A DNA stretch of 51,239 nucleotides from Rhodoferax sp. (GCA_020048895.1 JAIFLV010000064.1:1-51239); one strand, 5' to 3'; counted from the first letter of the stretch, positions 19,853 through 30,551 are shown. A program made the numbers and translations. The notes: generated from the letters alone by a model not told the origin.

Positions 19853-21280
19853 TTAAAAGTTCAGCGTACGTTTGTCAACCGCTAGAGCAGCTTCCTTGGT
19901 GGCTTCACTCAAGGACGGGTGGGCGTGGCAGATCCGGGCAATATCTTCGGCACTGGCCTTGAATTCCATGGCCACCACCGCTTCGGAAATGAGTTCGCTG
20001 GCCATCGGGCCGACAATGTGCACGCCCAGAATCTCGTCGGTCTTGGCGTCTGCCAGAAACTTGACGAAGCCAGTGGTGTCGCCCAGTGCACGGGCACGAC
20101 CGTTGGCAAGGAACGGGAACGAACCCGCCTTATAAGCCACACCGTCTGCTTTGAGTTGCTGCTCGGTGCGCCCCACCCAGGCAATTTCAGGGCTGGTGTA
20201 GATCACCCATGGCACGGTGTTGAAGTTGACGTGTCCGTGCTGCCCAGCAATACGTTCGGCCACAGCCACGCCCTCTTCCTCGGCCTTGTGTGCCAGCATC
20301 GGCCCGCGAACGACGTCCCCCACGGCCCAGACGCCCGGCAGATTGGTCTTGCAGTCACCGTCAACCATGATGGCGCCACGTTCATCGAGCAATAGCCCCA
20401 CCGCTTCGGCGTTGAGGCCGGTGGTGTTGGGCACCCGCCCAATGGAGACGATCAACTTGTCTACATCCAACGTTTGCGCTTCGCCCTTGGCATTGGTATA
20501 CGCAACCGACACGCCTTTCTTGCCAGCCTTGATCTCATCCACCTTTACCCCGAGTTCAATCTTGAGACCCTGTTTGGTGAACGCCTTGTGCGCTTCCTTG
20601 GCAACCTGCTCGTCCACAGCTCCAAGAAAGACTGGCAGACCTTCCAGGATCGTGACATCTGAACCCAGGCGTTTCCAGACCGAGCCCATCTCCAGGCCGA
20701 TGACGCCGGAGCCGATCAGTCCAAGCTTTTTTGGCACGGCACCGATGCGCAGCGCACCATCGTTGGAGAGCACATTCACTTCGTCAAAGGGAGTGCCCGG
20801 CAATGCGCGGGCATTGGATCCGGTGGCAACAATGACCTGTTTGCCCACGATCGTTTCTTCTGCAGCGCCCGCTACCTTGATCTCGTAGCCATCGGCACCC
20901 GCCTTCAAGAAAGATCCACGCCCGTGAAAGAACGACACCTTGTTCTTCTTGAACAGGTACAGGATGCCGTCGTTGTTCTGCTTGACCACCGTGTCCTTGC
21001 GGGCAATCATCTTCTCCACATCCATGGTCACGCCCTTGGCCGTGATGCCGTGCTCGGCAAAGTGGTGGTTGGCATGGTGAAAATGCTCGCTCGACTGCAG
21101 CAATGCCTTCGAGGGAATACAGCCCACATTGGTACAAGTGCCACCCGGTGCCGGGCCGCCCGAGGCATTCTTCCACTCGTCAATACAAGCCACGCTAAAG
21201 CCCAACTGCGCAGCCCGAATGGCCGCAATATAGCCGCCGGGTCCGGCACCAATAACAACAACATCAAATTGTTTACTCAT
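19853..21280 (-). CDS. lpdA: Dihydrolipoyl dehydrogenase (E3)
   Basis: E3 reoxidises dihydrolipoamide of 2-oxo acid dehydrogenases with NAD+. The 475-residue flavoprotein has the FAD motif GAGPGGY at 11-17, the redox disulfide GGTCTNVGC (Cys49/Cys54), an NAD-binding [10 protein letters not shown], and the C-terminal active-site segment [13 protein letters not shown]. It is third in the odhA-odhB-lpdA cluster and so probably serves 2-oxoglutarate dehydrogenase. Confidence 0.96.
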   Translation of the reverse strand: MSKQFDVVVIGAGPGGYIAAIRAAQLGFSVACIDEWKNASGGPAPGGTCTNVGCIPSKALLQSSEHFHHANHHFAEHGITAKGVTMDVEKMIARKDTVVKQNNDGILYLFKKNKVSFFHGRGSFLKAGADGYEIKVAGAAEETIVGKQVIVATGSNARALPGTPFDEVNVLSNDGALRIGAVPKKLGLIGSGVIGLEMGSVWKRLGSDVTILEGLPVFLGAVDEQVAKEAHKAFTKQGLKIELGVKVDEIKAGKKGVSVAYTNAKGEAQTLDVDKLIVSIGRVPNTTGLNAEAVGLLLDERGAIMVDGDCKTNLPGVWAVGDVVRGPMLAHKAEEEGVAVAERIAGQHGHVNFNTVPWVIYTSPEIAWVGRTEQQLKADGVAYKAGSFPFLANGRARALGDTTGFVKFLADAKTDEILGVHIVGPMASELISEAVVAMEFKASAEDIARICHAHPSLSEATKEAALAVDKRTLNF

Positions 21281-21360
21281 AGCTTTCTCACCTCATTCAA
21301 GACCAGACCGAAAAGCGCGCCCCTAAACCAAGGCAAGCGCAGCGAAGCCCCTTCCAGGAA

Positions 21361-21450
21361 CACCGCGGAACCGGCTCTGCCGGGCCGCTGGTGTTGCCCC
21401 CTGCAAGGGGGAAAGCGGCCACACGCAGTGGGCAAGCCGGGGGGTGTGTT
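21361..21450 (+). repeat. GC-rich intergenic repeat between odhB and lpdA
   Basis: The 172-nt odhB-lpdA gap holds no gene but several hairpins. An imperfect stem pairs AACACCGCGG with CCGCTGGTGTT around CCGGC/GCCGG. It is followed by CCCCC-TGCAA-GGGGG and then a CACGCAGTGGGCAAGC motif. The second half resembles the element inside hrpA at 34272-34358. Similar elements are, to my recollection, frequent between Comamonadaceae genes. It may attenuate or protect mRNA between odhB and lpdA. Confidence 0.55.
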
Positions 21451-21452
21451 GA

Positions 21453-22712
21453 CTAAATATCAAAAAGCAACCGAGCCGGATCTTCCAGCGCCTCTTTCAT
21501 CGCCACCAGCCCCAGCACCGCCTCGCGACCATCAATGATGCGGTGGTCATAGGACATCGCAAAATAGTTCATGGGACGCACCACCACCTGGCCGTTCTCC
21601 ACCATTGCACGGTCCTTGGTCGCATGTACACCGAGAATGGCGCTCTGCGGCGGGTTGATGATCGGGGTAGACATCATCGAGCCGAAGGTGCCACCGTTGG
21701 AAATGGAGAAGGTGCCGCCGGTCATTTCTTCGATGCCCAGTTTGCCGTCGCGTGCCTTCACGCCGTACTCGGCAATCTTTTTCTCGATATCAGCAAAGCT
21801 CATCTGATCGGCGTTGCGCAAAATCGGCACCACCAGACCGCGGGGCGAACCCACCGCGATACCGATGTCGAAGTAGCCGTGGTAAACGATGTCGTTGCCA
21901 TCCACCGATGCGTTGAGCACCGGGAATTTCTTGAGGGCGTGCACCGCCGCCTTGACAAAGAAACTCATGAAGCCAATCTTGACGCCATGTTCCTTCTCAA
22001 AGCGCTCCTGGAAACGCTTGCGCATTTCCATCACGGGGGCCATGTTGATCTCATTGAAGGTGGTGAGGATCGCGTTGCTGCTCTGCGACTGCAACAGGCG
22101 TTCGGCCACCCGGGCCCGCAAACGGCTCATCGGAACACGCTGCTCCGGGCGATCACCCAGGTGCGGCGTGGGCGCTGCCACTTGAGGCAAGGAACTGGCT
22201 TTCACGCCCGTGGGGATTGCGGCAGCAGCTACTGTTTTAGGAGCAGCAGCGGCCTGCAGCACGTCACCCTTGGTCACACGGCCGTCTTTGCCTGTACCGG
22301 GAACAGAACCTGCGGCCAGCCCATGGTCGGCCATTAATTTGGCTGCGGCCGGCATCGCCACGCCAGCTTTCGAAGCACGGGCCGGTGCGGCCATCTGCGA
22401 CGCCTGCGCTGCGACGAGCGCCTGACCAGCCGCAACCACTGGCGCCACCGGGGCCGCAGCACCCGCCTTGCCTTCGGTGTCGATACGAGCGATCAGCTGC
22501 TCGGCAGCGACGGTGGAGCCATCCGCCTGCACCAGTTCGGTCAACACGCCAGCGGCCGGCGCTGGCACCTCCATCACGACCTTGTCGGTTTCGACTTCGA
22601 TCAGGATTTCATCGATGGCGACTGCATCGCCCACTTTCTTCTTCCACTGCAACAAGGTTGCTTCGGCCACAGACTCTGACAGCTGCGGCACTTTGACTTC
22701 TACGATTGCCAT
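21453..22712 (-). CDS. odhB: Dihydrolipoyllysine-residue succinyltransferase (E2 of 2-oxoglutarate dehydrogenase)
   Basis: E2 carries succinyl groups on lipoyl-lysine to CoA. The 419-residue protein has a lipoyl domain (lipoylated Lys44 in [10 protein letters not shown]), an Ala-rich linker, an E3-binding domain ([20 protein letters not shown]), a second linker, and the catalytic domain ending with [15 protein letters not shown]. The second linker contains a family T repeat at 22197-22244. The gene starts 12 nt after the odhA stop. Confidence 0.96.
   Translation of the reverse strand: MAIVEVKVPQLSESVAEATLLQWKKKVGDAVAIDEILIEVETDKVVMEVPAPAAGVLTELVQADGSTVAAEQLIARIDTEGKAGAAAPVAPVVAAGQALVAAQASQMAAPARASKAGVAMPAAAKLMADHGLAAGSVPGTGKDGRVTKGDVLQAAAAPKTVAAAAIPTGVKASSLPQVAAPTPHLGDRPEQRVPMSRLRARVAERLLQSQSSNAILTTFNEINMAPVMEMRKRFQERFEKEHGVKIGFMSFFVKAAVHALKKFPVLNASVDGNDIVYHGYFDIGIAVGSPRGLVVPILRNADQMSFADIEKKIAEYGVKARDGKLGIEEMTGGTFSISNGGTFGSMMSTPIINPPQSAILGVHATKDRAMVENGQVVVRPMNYFAMSYDHRIIDGREAVLGLVAMKEALEDPARLLFDI
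22197..22244 (-). repeat. Family T repeat inside odhB linker
   Basis: On the coding strand this 48-bp stretch matches the cysN copy at about 27 of 40 aligned positions, including TAGCT, CCGC and CCACGGGCG. It encodes [16 protein letters not shown] in the flexible linker before the catalytic domain, in the same frame as the sense copies in dsbB, the DUF934 gene and cysN. An Ala-rich linker could resemble it by chance, so confidence is moderate. Confidence 0.45.
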
Positions 22713-22724
22713 GACAGTTATTCC

Positions 22725-25619
22725 TTATTTGGACAGGACAAAGCCCTTGAGTTTTCCGAATGCGCCTTCCACCAGAGCCTTTTGCTGCTCCTGGTGCAAG
22801 TGCGAATAGCCCACCGCCGGTGATGCGGACGCTGCACGCCCGGAGTACGCCAGGCGCTGACCATCGGCCATGTTTTCATGCAGGTAGTGCTGCACAAAGA
22901 ACCAGGCGCCCTGGTTCTGTGGCTCGTCCTGACACCACACCACCTCAGTGGCATTCGGGTACTTCCTGAGCTCAGCCGAAAACGCCTTGTGCGGGAAGGG
23001 ATAGAGTTGCTCGATGCGCAGCAATGCCACGTCATCAGCACCCTTCTCTTCACGCTTTTTGACCAGGTCGTAGTAGACCTTGCCCGAGCACACTACGACC
23101 CGTTTGACTTTGTCGTCCTTGAGCTCCTTGCTCTCTGGTATCACTGTCTGGAAACCGCCCCGGGTGAATTCGGACAAGGGAGAGCCTGCATCCTTGGCAC
23201 GCAGCAGCGACTTGGGCGTCATGATGACCAAGGGCTTGCGCAGCTTGCGCACCATCTGGCGGCGCAGCACATGGAAAATCTGGCTTGCCGTGGTGGGCTG
23301 CACGATCTGCATATTGGCGTCGGCCGCCAGCTGCATGAAGCGCTCCAGCCGCGCCGAACTGTGCTCCGGGCCCTGGCCTTCGTAGCCGTGCGGCAGCATC
23401 AGGGTGATGCCATTCACACGGCCCCACTTCACTTCACCGGAAGCGATGAACTGGTCAATGACCACCTGCGCACCATTGGCAAAATCGCCAAACTGCGCCT
23501 CCCAGATCACCAGGGTGTTGGGGTCGTTGGACGCATACCCATACTCGAACGCCAACACCGCCTCTTCCGAGAGGATGGAGTCAATCACCACAAACTGCGC
23601 CTGACCATCGGCCACGTTCTGCAGCGGCACATAGGTGCCGACATCCCACTTTTCACGGTTCTGGTCGTGAATGACCGCGTGGCGGTGAGTGAAGGTGCCG
23701 CGACCGCAATCTTCACCCGACAAGCGCACCGGGTAGCCGCTGGCAACCAGCGACGCAAACGCCATGTGCTCGCCCATGCCCCAGTCCACATTGATCTCGC
23801 CGCGCCCCATGGCCGCGCGATCGTCATACACCTTCTTCACCAACTGGTGCGGGGTAATGGTTGTCGGCAAGGTGGTAACTTTCTCTGCCAGACGCTTCCA
23901 CTCCGCCATGGGAATGGCGGTGTCTCCAGCATCGGTCCACTTTTTGCCGAGAAACGGCGTCCAGTCCACCGCGTACTTGCTCTTGAAATTGGTCAGCACC
24001 GGATCGACCGTGTGTTTACCCTGATCCATTGCGGCGCGGTAGGCCTTGACCATATCGTCGCCAAGCGTATCGCCCAATCCCTGCGCCGCCAGTTTGTCGG
24101 CATAGAGCTTGCGGGTACCGGGGTGCACGGCGATCTTTTTGTACATGAGCGGCTGGGTCAGACTCGGGGTATCCTGCTCGTTGTGGCCGAGTTTGCGAAA
24201 GCAGGTGATGTCGACCACCACGTCCTGCCGGAATTCCATGCGGAATTCCAGCGCCAACTGAGTCGCCAGCACCACTGCTTCCGGGTCATCGCCATTGACG
24301 TGCAGCACCGGCGCTTCCACCATCTTCACGATATCGGTACAAAACGCGCTGGAACGCATGTCACGCGGGTCCGACGTGGTGAAGCCAATCTGGTTATTGA
24401 TGATGATGTGGACCGTGCCGCCGGTGGTGTAGCCGCGGGTCTGGGCCAGACACAGGGTTTCCTGGTTGACACCCTGGCCGCCAAAGGCCGCATCGCCGTG
24501 CACCAGTACTGGCAGCACCTGGTTGCCCGTAGGGTCTGCGCGGCGGTCCATCCGGGCGCGCACTGAACCCTCCACCACCGGATTCACAATTTCCAGGTGC
24601 GAAGGATTGAACGCCAGCGACAAGTGCACCGGGCCGCCAGGTGTCGTCACATCGGACGAAAAACCCTGGTGGTATTTCACATCCCCTGCAGGCAAATCTT
24701 CGGGTGCGGTGTGGTCAAACTCGGCAAACAGATCACCGGGCATCTTTCCCAGGGTGTTGACCAGCACGTTCAGGCGCCCCCGGTGGGCCATGCCGATCAC
24801 AATTTCCTGCACCCCCTTGGCGCCGGCCTGCTGGATCAGTTCGTCCATGGCCGCGATAAAACTGTCACCACCTTCCAGCGAGAAACGCTTTTGACCCACG
24901 AACTTGGTATGCAGAAAGCGCTCCAGGCCTTCTGCCGCCGTCAGACGGTCCAGGATGTGCTTCTTTTTCTCTGCAGAAAAGCTGGGTTTGCAACGGATGC
25001 TTTCGAGCCGCTGCTGCCACCAGCGCTTCTGGTTCTGGTTGGTGGTGTACATGTACTCCACACCCATCGTGCCGCAATAGGTCTCGCGCAAAGCATTCAT
25101 CAGCTCGCGCAGACTCATCGACTCCTTGCCGAAGAAGGTATTGCTGGTGTTGTAGACGGTTTCCTGGTCCGCATCATTGAATCCATAAAAGGAAGGTTCG
25201 AGCTCAGGAATCTTGTCGCGCTCGGTGCGCTTGAGTGGATCCAGATCAGCCCAGCGCGCGCCCACATTGCGGTAGGCAGCAATCAACTGCTGCACGGCGG
25301 TGCGCTTGCGGCCCATCTCGGAGTCGGCACCGGTGGCCATCACCACTTGCTTGACCCCCTGCTTGGCACGCTCGGCGAACGCATTGATCACCGGCAAGTG
25401 GGCAACATCCTTGGCGGCGCTGCCATCGACGGCGGGCACGTTCTGCAGGGCATCGAAGTAGTCGCGCCAGGAATCCGGGACACTGCCGGGGTTGGCCAGG
25501 TAGTTTTCGTACATCTCTTCGACGTACGGGGCGTTGCCGCCAAATAGATAGGTAACGTTCTGATACGTCTGGTACACAGACGCAGCACCATTCGCCCCTT
25601 GGGACGTTGTCTCACTCAT
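22725..25619 (-). CDS. odhA: 2-oxoglutarate dehydrogenase E1 component
   Basis: This TPP-dependent E1 subunit decarboxylates 2-oxoglutarate in the TCA cycle. The 964-residue protein has the N-terminal E2-binding region (ENYLANPGSVPDSWRDYF) and the active-site segment GMAHRGRLNVLVN. The TPP motif is GDAAFGGQGVNQE, and the C-terminal transketolase-like domain contains GEDCGRGTFTHRHAV. It is first in odhA-odhB-lpdA, the standard order. Confidence 0.97.
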   Translation of the reverse strand: MSETTSQGANGAASVYQTYQNVTYLFGGNAPYVEEMYENYLANPGSVPDSWRDYFDALQNVPAVDGSAAKDVAHLPVINAFAERAKQGVKQVVMATGADSEMGRKRTAVQQLIAAYRNVGARWADLDPLKRTERDKIPELEPSFYGFNDADQETVYNTSNTFFGKESMSLRELMNALRETYCGTMGVEYMYTTNQNQKRWWQQRLESIRCKPSFSAEKKKHILDRLTAAEGLERFLHTKFVGQKRFSLEGGDSFIAAMDELIQQAGAKGVQEIVIGMAHRGRLNVLVNTLGKMPGDLFAEFDHTAPEDLPAGDVKYHQGFSSDVTTPGGPVHLSLAFNPSHLEIVNPVVEGSVRARMDRRADPTGNQVLPVLVHGDAAFGGQGVNQETLCLAQTRGYTTGGTVHIIINNQIGFTTSDPRDMRSSAFCTDIVKMVEAPVLHVNGDDPEAVVLATQLALEFRMEFRQDVVVDITCFRKLGHNEQDTPSLTQPLMYKKIAVHPGTRKLYADKLAAQGLGDTLGDDMVKAYRAAMDQGKHTVDPVLTNFKSKYAVDWTPFLGKKWTDAGDTAIPMAEWKRLAEKVTTLPTTITPHQLVKKVYDDRAAMGRGEINVDWGMGEHMAFASLVASGYPVRLSGEDCGRGTFTHRHAVIHDQNREKWDVGTYVPLQNVADGQAQFVVIDSILSEEAVLAFEYGYASNDPNTLVIWEAQFGDFANGAQVVIDQFIASGEVKWGRVNGITLMLPHGYEGQGPEHSSARLERFMQLAADANMQIVQPTTASQIFHVLRRQMVRKLRKPLVIMTPKSLLRAKDAGSPLSEFTRGGFQTVIPESKELKDDKVKRVVVCSGKVYYDLVKKREEKGADDVALLRIEQLYPFPHKAFSAELRKYPNATEVVWCQDEPQNQGAWFFVQHYLHENMADGQRLAYSGRAASASPAVGYSHLHQEQQKALVEGAFGKLKGFVLSK

Positions 25620-25891
25620 ATTCCGCTGACCTCCGTTTCCCTTGGGGAAACCTAAGTTTGGTTAAGAAACCTTCCGCGACACGGCTGAACCGTTGAGCGG
25701 ATGCGACAAATGCCTGGAAGGGCCGACTTTTCGAAGCGCGATTGTGTCACTCTTTTGCAACACAGCTCACGAGTATCAACAAAAGCCCTTACAGCGGGCT
25801 TGCGTGCAGCGTTGCCGCCTGCGGCTTATGCGCTGCGCGCACCGTAAACTTGCACCTTCTCAACCCTTCATTCATCACCGAACGGATCACC
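25620..25891. other. Divergent intergenic region odhA / Liv-type importer
   Basis: This 272-nt region is the largest gap in the window and holds no credible gene. The odhA leader contains a hairpin (GTTTCCC-TTG-GGGAAAC, 25635-25651) 15 nt upstream of the odhA ATG. I see no clear promoter for either direction. Confidence 0.5.
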
Positions 25892-27082
25892 ATGCTTCGA
25901 CACTCTTCCCGATTTCTGCGCCATAGTTTGATGGCGACTGCCGTATTGCTGGCGCTTGGCGCGCACGCGCAAGGCGCTGTCAAAGTGGGATTACTCAGCA
26001 CCCTGTCCGGCCCGGGGGCCGGTTTGGGCGTGGATATTCGGGATGGTTTTCAGTTAGCGGTAAAACTCGCTGGAGGCAAGTTGGGCGGACAGAATGTGGA
26101 AGTGATCGTCGCCGACGACCAGGCCAGCCCCGACGTGGGTCGCCAGACGGCCGACCGTCTGGTCAAGCGCGACAAGGTCGACTTCATGACCGGTGTGGTC
26201 TTCTCCAATGTGATGCTGGCGGTCGGCGCGCCGACCTTCCAGTCGCAAACCTACTACATCAGCGCCAATGCAGGCCCCTCCCAATACGCTGGCGAGCAAT
26301 GCAACCCGTTCTTCTTCAGTGCCTCGTACCAAAACGACAATATGCACGAGGCCGCCGGCCAGGTCGTCACCGAAAAGGGTTTCAAGCGCGTGGCCGTGAT
26401 TGCGCCCAACTATCCGGCTGGCAAGGATGCCATCACCGGTTTCAAACGGTTCTTCAAGGGTGAGGTCATCTCGGAGGCGCTGCCGGCCCTGAACCAGCTC
26501 AACTTCGGCACCGAAATCGCCCAGCTGCGCGCGGCCAAGCCCGATGCGGTGTATATCTTCCTGCCCGGGGGCATGGGCATCAACTTCATCAAGCAGTTTG
26601 TGGGTGCCGGACTCTCGAAGGACATGATCCTGTTCGGCCCCGGTTTCTCGGGGGATGAGGATGTCATCAAGGCGGTCGGCGAGCCGATGCTGGGCATGTT
26701 CAACACGACCCAATGGGCACATGACATGGACAATGCCGCGAATAAGAAGTTCGTCGCCGAGTTCGAGAAGGAATACGGCCGCCTACCCACGATGTACGCA
26801 GCCCAGGGCTACGATGCGGCGCAATTGATGGATGCCGCCGTGCGTGACACCAAGGGCAAGCTCGACGACAAGGTGGCAGTACGCAAAGCGCTGATGGCCG
26901 CCAATTTCAAATCGGTGCGGGGCGAGTTCAAGTTCAACAAGAACCAGTTCCCGATCCAGAACTATTACCTGCGCATGGTCGGCAAGGATGCCAAGGGCCG
27001 GATCACCAACCGGCTGTTGGGCGCCCCGGTACTCAAGAACCACAGCGACGCCTACGTCGGCAATTGCAAAATGCCCGCTTGA
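25892..27082 (+). CDS. ABC transporter substrate-binding protein (Liv type)
   Basis: This is a periplasmic binding protein of the branched-chain amino acid (HAAT) class. The 396-residue precursor has a signal peptide (MATAVLLALGAHAQG). The mature start VKVGLLSTLSGPGAGLG is typical of Peripla_BP_6 proteins, and MYAAQGYDAAQLMDAA lies in the C-terminal lobe. Relatives bind amino acids, urea or aromatic acids; the ligand cannot be read from sequence. It is the first gene of a complete five-gene importer. Confidence 0.9.
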   Translation: MLRHSSRFLRHSLMATAVLLALGAHAQGAVKVGLLSTLSGPGAGLGVDIRDGFQLAVKLAGGKLGGQNVEVIVADDQASPDVGRQTADRLVKRDKVDFMTGVVFSNVMLAVGAPTFQSQTYYISANAGPSQYAGEQCNPFFFSASYQNDNMHEAAGQVVTEKGFKRVAVIAPNYPAGKDAITGFKRFFKGEVISEALPALNQLNFGTEIAQLRAAKPDAVYIFLPGGMGINFIKQFVGAGLSKDMILFGPGFSGDEDVIKAVGEPMLGMFNTTQWAHDMDNAANKKFVAEFEKEYGRLPTMYAAQGYDAAQLMDAAVRDTKGKLDDKVAVRKALMAANFKSVRGEFKFNKNQFPIQNYYLRMVGKDAKGRITNRLLGAPVLKNHSDAYVGNCKMPA

Positions 27083-27113
27083 TGACAGGTTGCATCGCGC
27101 ACGAGGAAGGCTT

Positions 27114-28034
27114 GTGAACGCCATTCTGGTACTCGAACAGGCGCTCAACGGTCTGCAGTTCGGGCTGATGCTGTTCCTGCTGGCTGCCGGCTTGACGCTG
27201 GTATTTGGCATCATGGACATGATCAACCTGGCCCATGGCTCTCTGTACATGGTGGGCGCCTACCTGATTGCGACCCTGACCCAAGTGCTGGGGAGTTTCT
27301 GGTTGGGCCTCGGTCTGGGCGTGCTGGGTGCCGCCGTGTTTGGTGTGTTGCTGGAGGTGAGCATCCTGCGGCGCCTGTACCAGCGCGACCATCTCTCGCA
27401 GGTACTGGGCACCTTTGCCATCATGCTGATGTGCAACGAAGCCGTGCGCATGATCTGGGGCGCGCAGCCGGTCGCTCTCAACGCCCCACCCACGCTGGCC
27501 GGGCCGGTGGAACTGTTTCCCGGCTTTTCGTACTCTTCCTACGGTCTGTTCATCATTGCTGTGGGCCTGCTGGTGGCGGGCCTGCTGTACCTGCTGATCA
27601 GCCGCACGCGCGTCGGCATGCAGGTGCGTGCGGGTGCTTCGAATCGGGAAATGGCCCTGGCCATGGGGGTCGACGTGCGCAAGCTCTTTACTGGCGTATT
27701 TGCTGTTGGTGCCGCGCTGTGTGGCATTGCCGGGGGCATGTTGGGGCCGATGCTGGCGGTGCAGGTCGGCATGGGCGAGAGCATCCTGATTTTGGCCTTT
27801 GTCGTGATCGTGATCGGCGGTATCGGCTCGGTACGGGGTGCCTTCCTCGGCGCATTGATCATTGGCGTCATTGACACCGCAGGCCGCACCTTGATTCCCC
27901 TACTGTTTGCATCCCTCATGTCGGCCGAGGCAGCGGCCAATGCGGCGCCGGCAGTCGCCTCCATCATGATTTACCTGCTGATGGCCACGGTGCTGTTTTT
28001 CCGTCCCAGGGGTTTGTTCCCCACGCACGGTTGA
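27114..28034 (+). CDS. Liv-type ABC transporter permease (LivH family)
   Basis: This is one of two inner-membrane permeases of the importer. The 306-residue protein has about eight transmembrane helices, with the LivH opening QALNGLQFGLMLFLLAAGL and the permease motif SNREMALAMGVDVRKLF. The start is GTG at 27114, supported by GAGGA 6 nt upstream; upstream in-frame codons overlap the previous gene and are not protein-like. Confidence 0.92.
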   Translation: MNAILVLEQALNGLQFGLMLFLLAAGLTLVFGIMDMINLAHGSLYMVGAYLIATLTQVLGSFWLGLGLGVLGAAVFGVLLEVSILRRLYQRDHLSQVLGTFAIMLMCNEAVRMIWGAQPVALNAPPTLAGPVELFPGFSYSSYGLFIIAVGLLVAGLLYLLISRTRVGMQVRAGASNREMALAMGVDVRKLFTGVFAVGAALCGIAGGMLGPMLAVQVGMGESILILAFVVIVIGGIGSVRGAFLGALIIGVIDTAGRTLIPLLFASLMSAEAAANAAPAVASIMIYLLMATVLFFRPRGLFPTHG

Positions 28035-28064
28035 CCGCAGGTTGCCGAATTCCAGTACTGCTTC

Positions 28065-29048
28065 ATGACGCAATCCCAAATAGTGCAAGGCAACACCGAC
28101 AGCATTCTGGATCACCGACTGCATTGGCGCCTGGCGCTGCCGGTGTTGGCACTGCTGGTGGCATTTCCGCTCATGGCGAGTGCTACAGGGATGGAATTTT
28201 ATGTATCCCTTGCCAGTCGTATTCTCATTTTTGCCCTGGCTGCGACCAGTCTCAACCTCATTCTCGGCTTTGGCGGCATGGTAAGTTTTGGCCATGCTGC
28301 ATTTGTGGGCCTGGGCGCCTATTCCGTGGCCATCTTCATGCAGGCCGGCATCGTCAGTGCCTGGCTGGCCTGGCCGCTTGCCATGCTGGTAAGCGCGGGT
28401 TTCGCGCTGGTCATTGGTGCCGTCAGCCTGCGCACCCAGGGCGTGTACTTCATCATGATCACCCTGGCTTTTGCCCAAATGCTGTTCTATCTGGTGACTT
28501 CCCTCAAGGCCTACGGTGGAGAAGACGGCCTGTCACTGGCCGGTCGTTCCACCCTGGGCCTGGGGCTGGACCTGGCGCAGGAGCGGGTCTTCTACTACGT
28601 TACCTTGGGCATTGTGGTGATGGTCCTGCTGGCGGTGGCGCGGCTGCTCAATGCGCGCTTTGGGCATGCGCTACAGGCTATTCGTGAGAATGACGTACGG
28701 ATGGCGGCCATCGGTTTCCCGGTGTTTCGATACAAGCTGGTCGCATTTACTCTGGCAGGTGCACTGGCCGGTCTGGCCGGAGCGCTGCTGGCCAACCTGG
28801 GCGGCTTCGTCAGCCCGGCACTGATGCAGTGGAGCCAGTCCGGCATGCTCATGATCATGGTGATTCTGGGCGGTGTCGGCTATCTGTACGGCGGCCTGCT
28901 GGGCGCGGTCTTCTTTCTGCTGCTGGAAGAACTGCTGACCCATTTCACCATCCACTGGCAACTCGGCCTGGGTGCCGTACTGCTGCTGGTGGTTCTGGTG
29001 GCACCCAATGGATTGGCCAGCTTGATCAAGGGAGGCCGACGACCATGA
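28065..29048 (+). CDS. Liv-type ABC transporter permease (LivM family)
   Basis: This is the second permease, 327 residues with eight to nine transmembrane helices. LivM landmarks are NLILGFGGMVSFGHAAF and the coupling-loop motif AIRENDVRMAAIGFPVFRYK. The stop overlaps the next gene's ATG (ATGA), so the ATPase is translationally coupled. Confidence 0.92.
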   Translation: MTQSQIVQGNTDSILDHRLHWRLALPVLALLVAFPLMASATGMEFYVSLASRILIFALAATSLNLILGFGGMVSFGHAAFVGLGAYSVAIFMQAGIVSAWLAWPLAMLVSAGFALVIGAVSLRTQGVYFIMITLAFAQMLFYLVTSLKAYGGEDGLSLAGRSTLGLGLDLAQERVFYYVTLGIVVMVLLAVARLLNARFGHALQAIRENDVRMAAIGFPVFRYKLVAFTLAGALAGLAGALLANLGGFVSPALMQWSQSGMLMIMVILGGVGYLYGGLLGAVFFLLLEELLTHFTIHWQLGLGAVLLLVVLVAPNGLASLIKGGRRP

Positions 29049-29821
29049 GTGCGGTACTGCTTCGGGTTGACCAGTTGGTCAAGCGCTTTGGCGGCCTGAC
29101 GGCGACCGATCACGCACAACTCACGGTTGCGACTGGGTCCGTGCACGCCCTCATTGGCCCCAACGGAGCGGGCAAAACGACCCTGATTCACCAGATTTCC
29201 GGGGCCTTGCAGCCTGACGAAGGGACTATCTCCTTTGACGGGCGCGACATCACCACGATGCCGATGCACCAGCGCGCCCGCATCGGTCTGGTCCGTTCCT
29301 ACCAGATCACCAGCATCTTCAAGCGCCTCTCGGTGCTGGACAACCTGGCGCTTGCGGTGCAAGCCGGCTGTGGCAGCAGTTTTCAGTTCTGGCGCGCCGC
29401 CCGCGCAGAACATGAACGCTACGCCGAGGCCGCCGCGTTGGCCGAACGGGTCGGACTTGCCACGCGGCTGCAAACCATCTCCGCTTCACTTTCGCACGGC
29501 GAACAACGCCAGCTGGAACTCGGGCTGGCCCTGGCCACCCGACCCAAACTCCTGCTGCTCGACGAGCCAATGGCGGGCATGGGCCAGGACGAATCGGAGA
29601 ACATGGTGGAACTGCTGCAAAGCCTGCGCTGCGAGTCAACCATCCTGCTGGTCGAGCACGACATGGACACGGTGTTCCGTCTGGCCGACACTGTCTCCAC
29701 CCTGGTATTTGGCAAGGTGATTGCCAGCGGCACCGCACAGCAGATCAAGGACAACCCGGACGTACAGCGCGCCTACCTGGGCGACGACGAAGTGCTGGAC
29801 GACCGCGTACCAGCGCGGTAA
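29045..29821 (+). CDS. Liv-type ABC transporter ATP-binding protein (LivG family)
   Basis: This is the first ATPase of the importer, 258 residues. It has Walker A GPNGAGKTTLIHQI, signature LSHGEQRQLELGLAL (LSHGE in place of LSGGE, common in LivG), Walker B LLLDEPMAGM and the H-loop EHDMD. The C-terminal extension DNPDVQRAYLGDDE is typical of LivG. Confidence 0.93.
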   Translation: MSAVLLRVDQLVKRFGGLTATDHAQLTVATGSVHALIGPNGAGKTTLIHQISGALQPDEGTISFDGRDITTMPMHQRARIGLVRSYQITSIFKRLSVLDNLALAVQAGCGSSFQFWRAARAEHERYAEAAALAERVGLATRLQTISASLSHGEQRQLELGLALATRPKLLLLDEPMAGMGQDESENMVELLQSLRCESTILLVEHDMDTVFRLADTVSTLVFGKVIASGTAQQIKDNPDVQRAYLGDDEVLDDRVPAR

Positions 29822-29831
29822 GGGACTGAGC

Positions 29832-30551
29832 ATGCGCACCACAGACACGCTGCTTGAAGTTGACGACCTGCACACAGCCTATGGCAGCAGCCAGATTCTG
29901 TTTGGCATCCATCTGCAGATGCGCCAGGGTGAAACCGCCACGCTGCTGGGTCGCAACGGCATGGGAAAAACCACCACCGTGCGCTCGATTCTTGGCTTGA
30001 CACGCGCCACCCGCGGCACGGTGCGCTTCTGCGGTGAACGCATCGACCATCTGAGCCCCGATCGGATTGGCCGCATGGGGATGGCGGTGGTGCCCGAGGG
30101 GCGCATGATCTTTGCCAACCTGTCGGTCGAAGAAAACCTGCGCGCCTTTGCCGCCAACCGCAGCCGCAGCATTGAGCCCTGGACCCTGGAGCGGATCTAC
30201 CACCTGTTTCCCTGCCTCAAGGAGCGCCATCGCAACATGGGCAACCAGCTATCCGGTGGCGAACAGCAAATGCTCGCCATCGGACGCGCGCTGCTGACCA
30301 ATCCGAGGCTGCTGATCCTGGACGAAGCTACGGAAGGGTTGGCCCCGTTGATCCGGGAGGACATCTGGCGCTGCCTGGACACGCTGCGCGCACAGGGTCA
30401 GAGCATTTTGGTGATCGACAAGTACGTCCACAAACTGATGCACCTCGCCGACCACCACACCATCATGGAGCGCGGCAAGGTGGTGTGGCAAGGCAATTCC
30501 GGACAACTCGGAGCCAGCCCGGATGTCTGGCACCGCTACATCGGGGTTTGA
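29832..30551 (+). CDS. Liv-type ABC transporter ATP-binding protein (LivF family)
   Basis: This is the second ATPase, 239 residues. It has Walker A GRNGMGKTTTVRSI, the LivF-typical MGMAVVPEGRMIFANLSVEE, signature LSGGEQQMLAIGRAL and Walker B LLILDEATEGLAPL. AGGGA lies 6 nt before the ATG. The H-loop reads VIDKYVHKL rather than VEQN, as in some LivF proteins. It ends the transporter operon. Confidence 0.92.
   Translation: MRTTDTLLEVDDLHTAYGSSQILFGIHLQMRQGETATLLGRNGMGKTTTVRSILGLTRATRGTVRFCGERIDHLSPDRIGRMGMAVVPEGRMIFANLSVEENLRAFAANRSRSIEPWTLERIYHLFPCLKERHRNMGNQLSGGEQQMLAIGRALLTNPRLLILDEATEGLAPLIREDIWRCLDTLRAQGQSILVIDKYVHKLMHLADHHTIMERGKVVWQGNSGQLGASPDVWHRYIGV

Noticed and set aside
22878..24566. 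Long open frame (562 codons) antisense to odhA
   Set aside because: It mirrors the codon structure of odhA on the other strand, has no ribosome site and no recognisable domain. Long antisense frames are expected in GC-rich genes.
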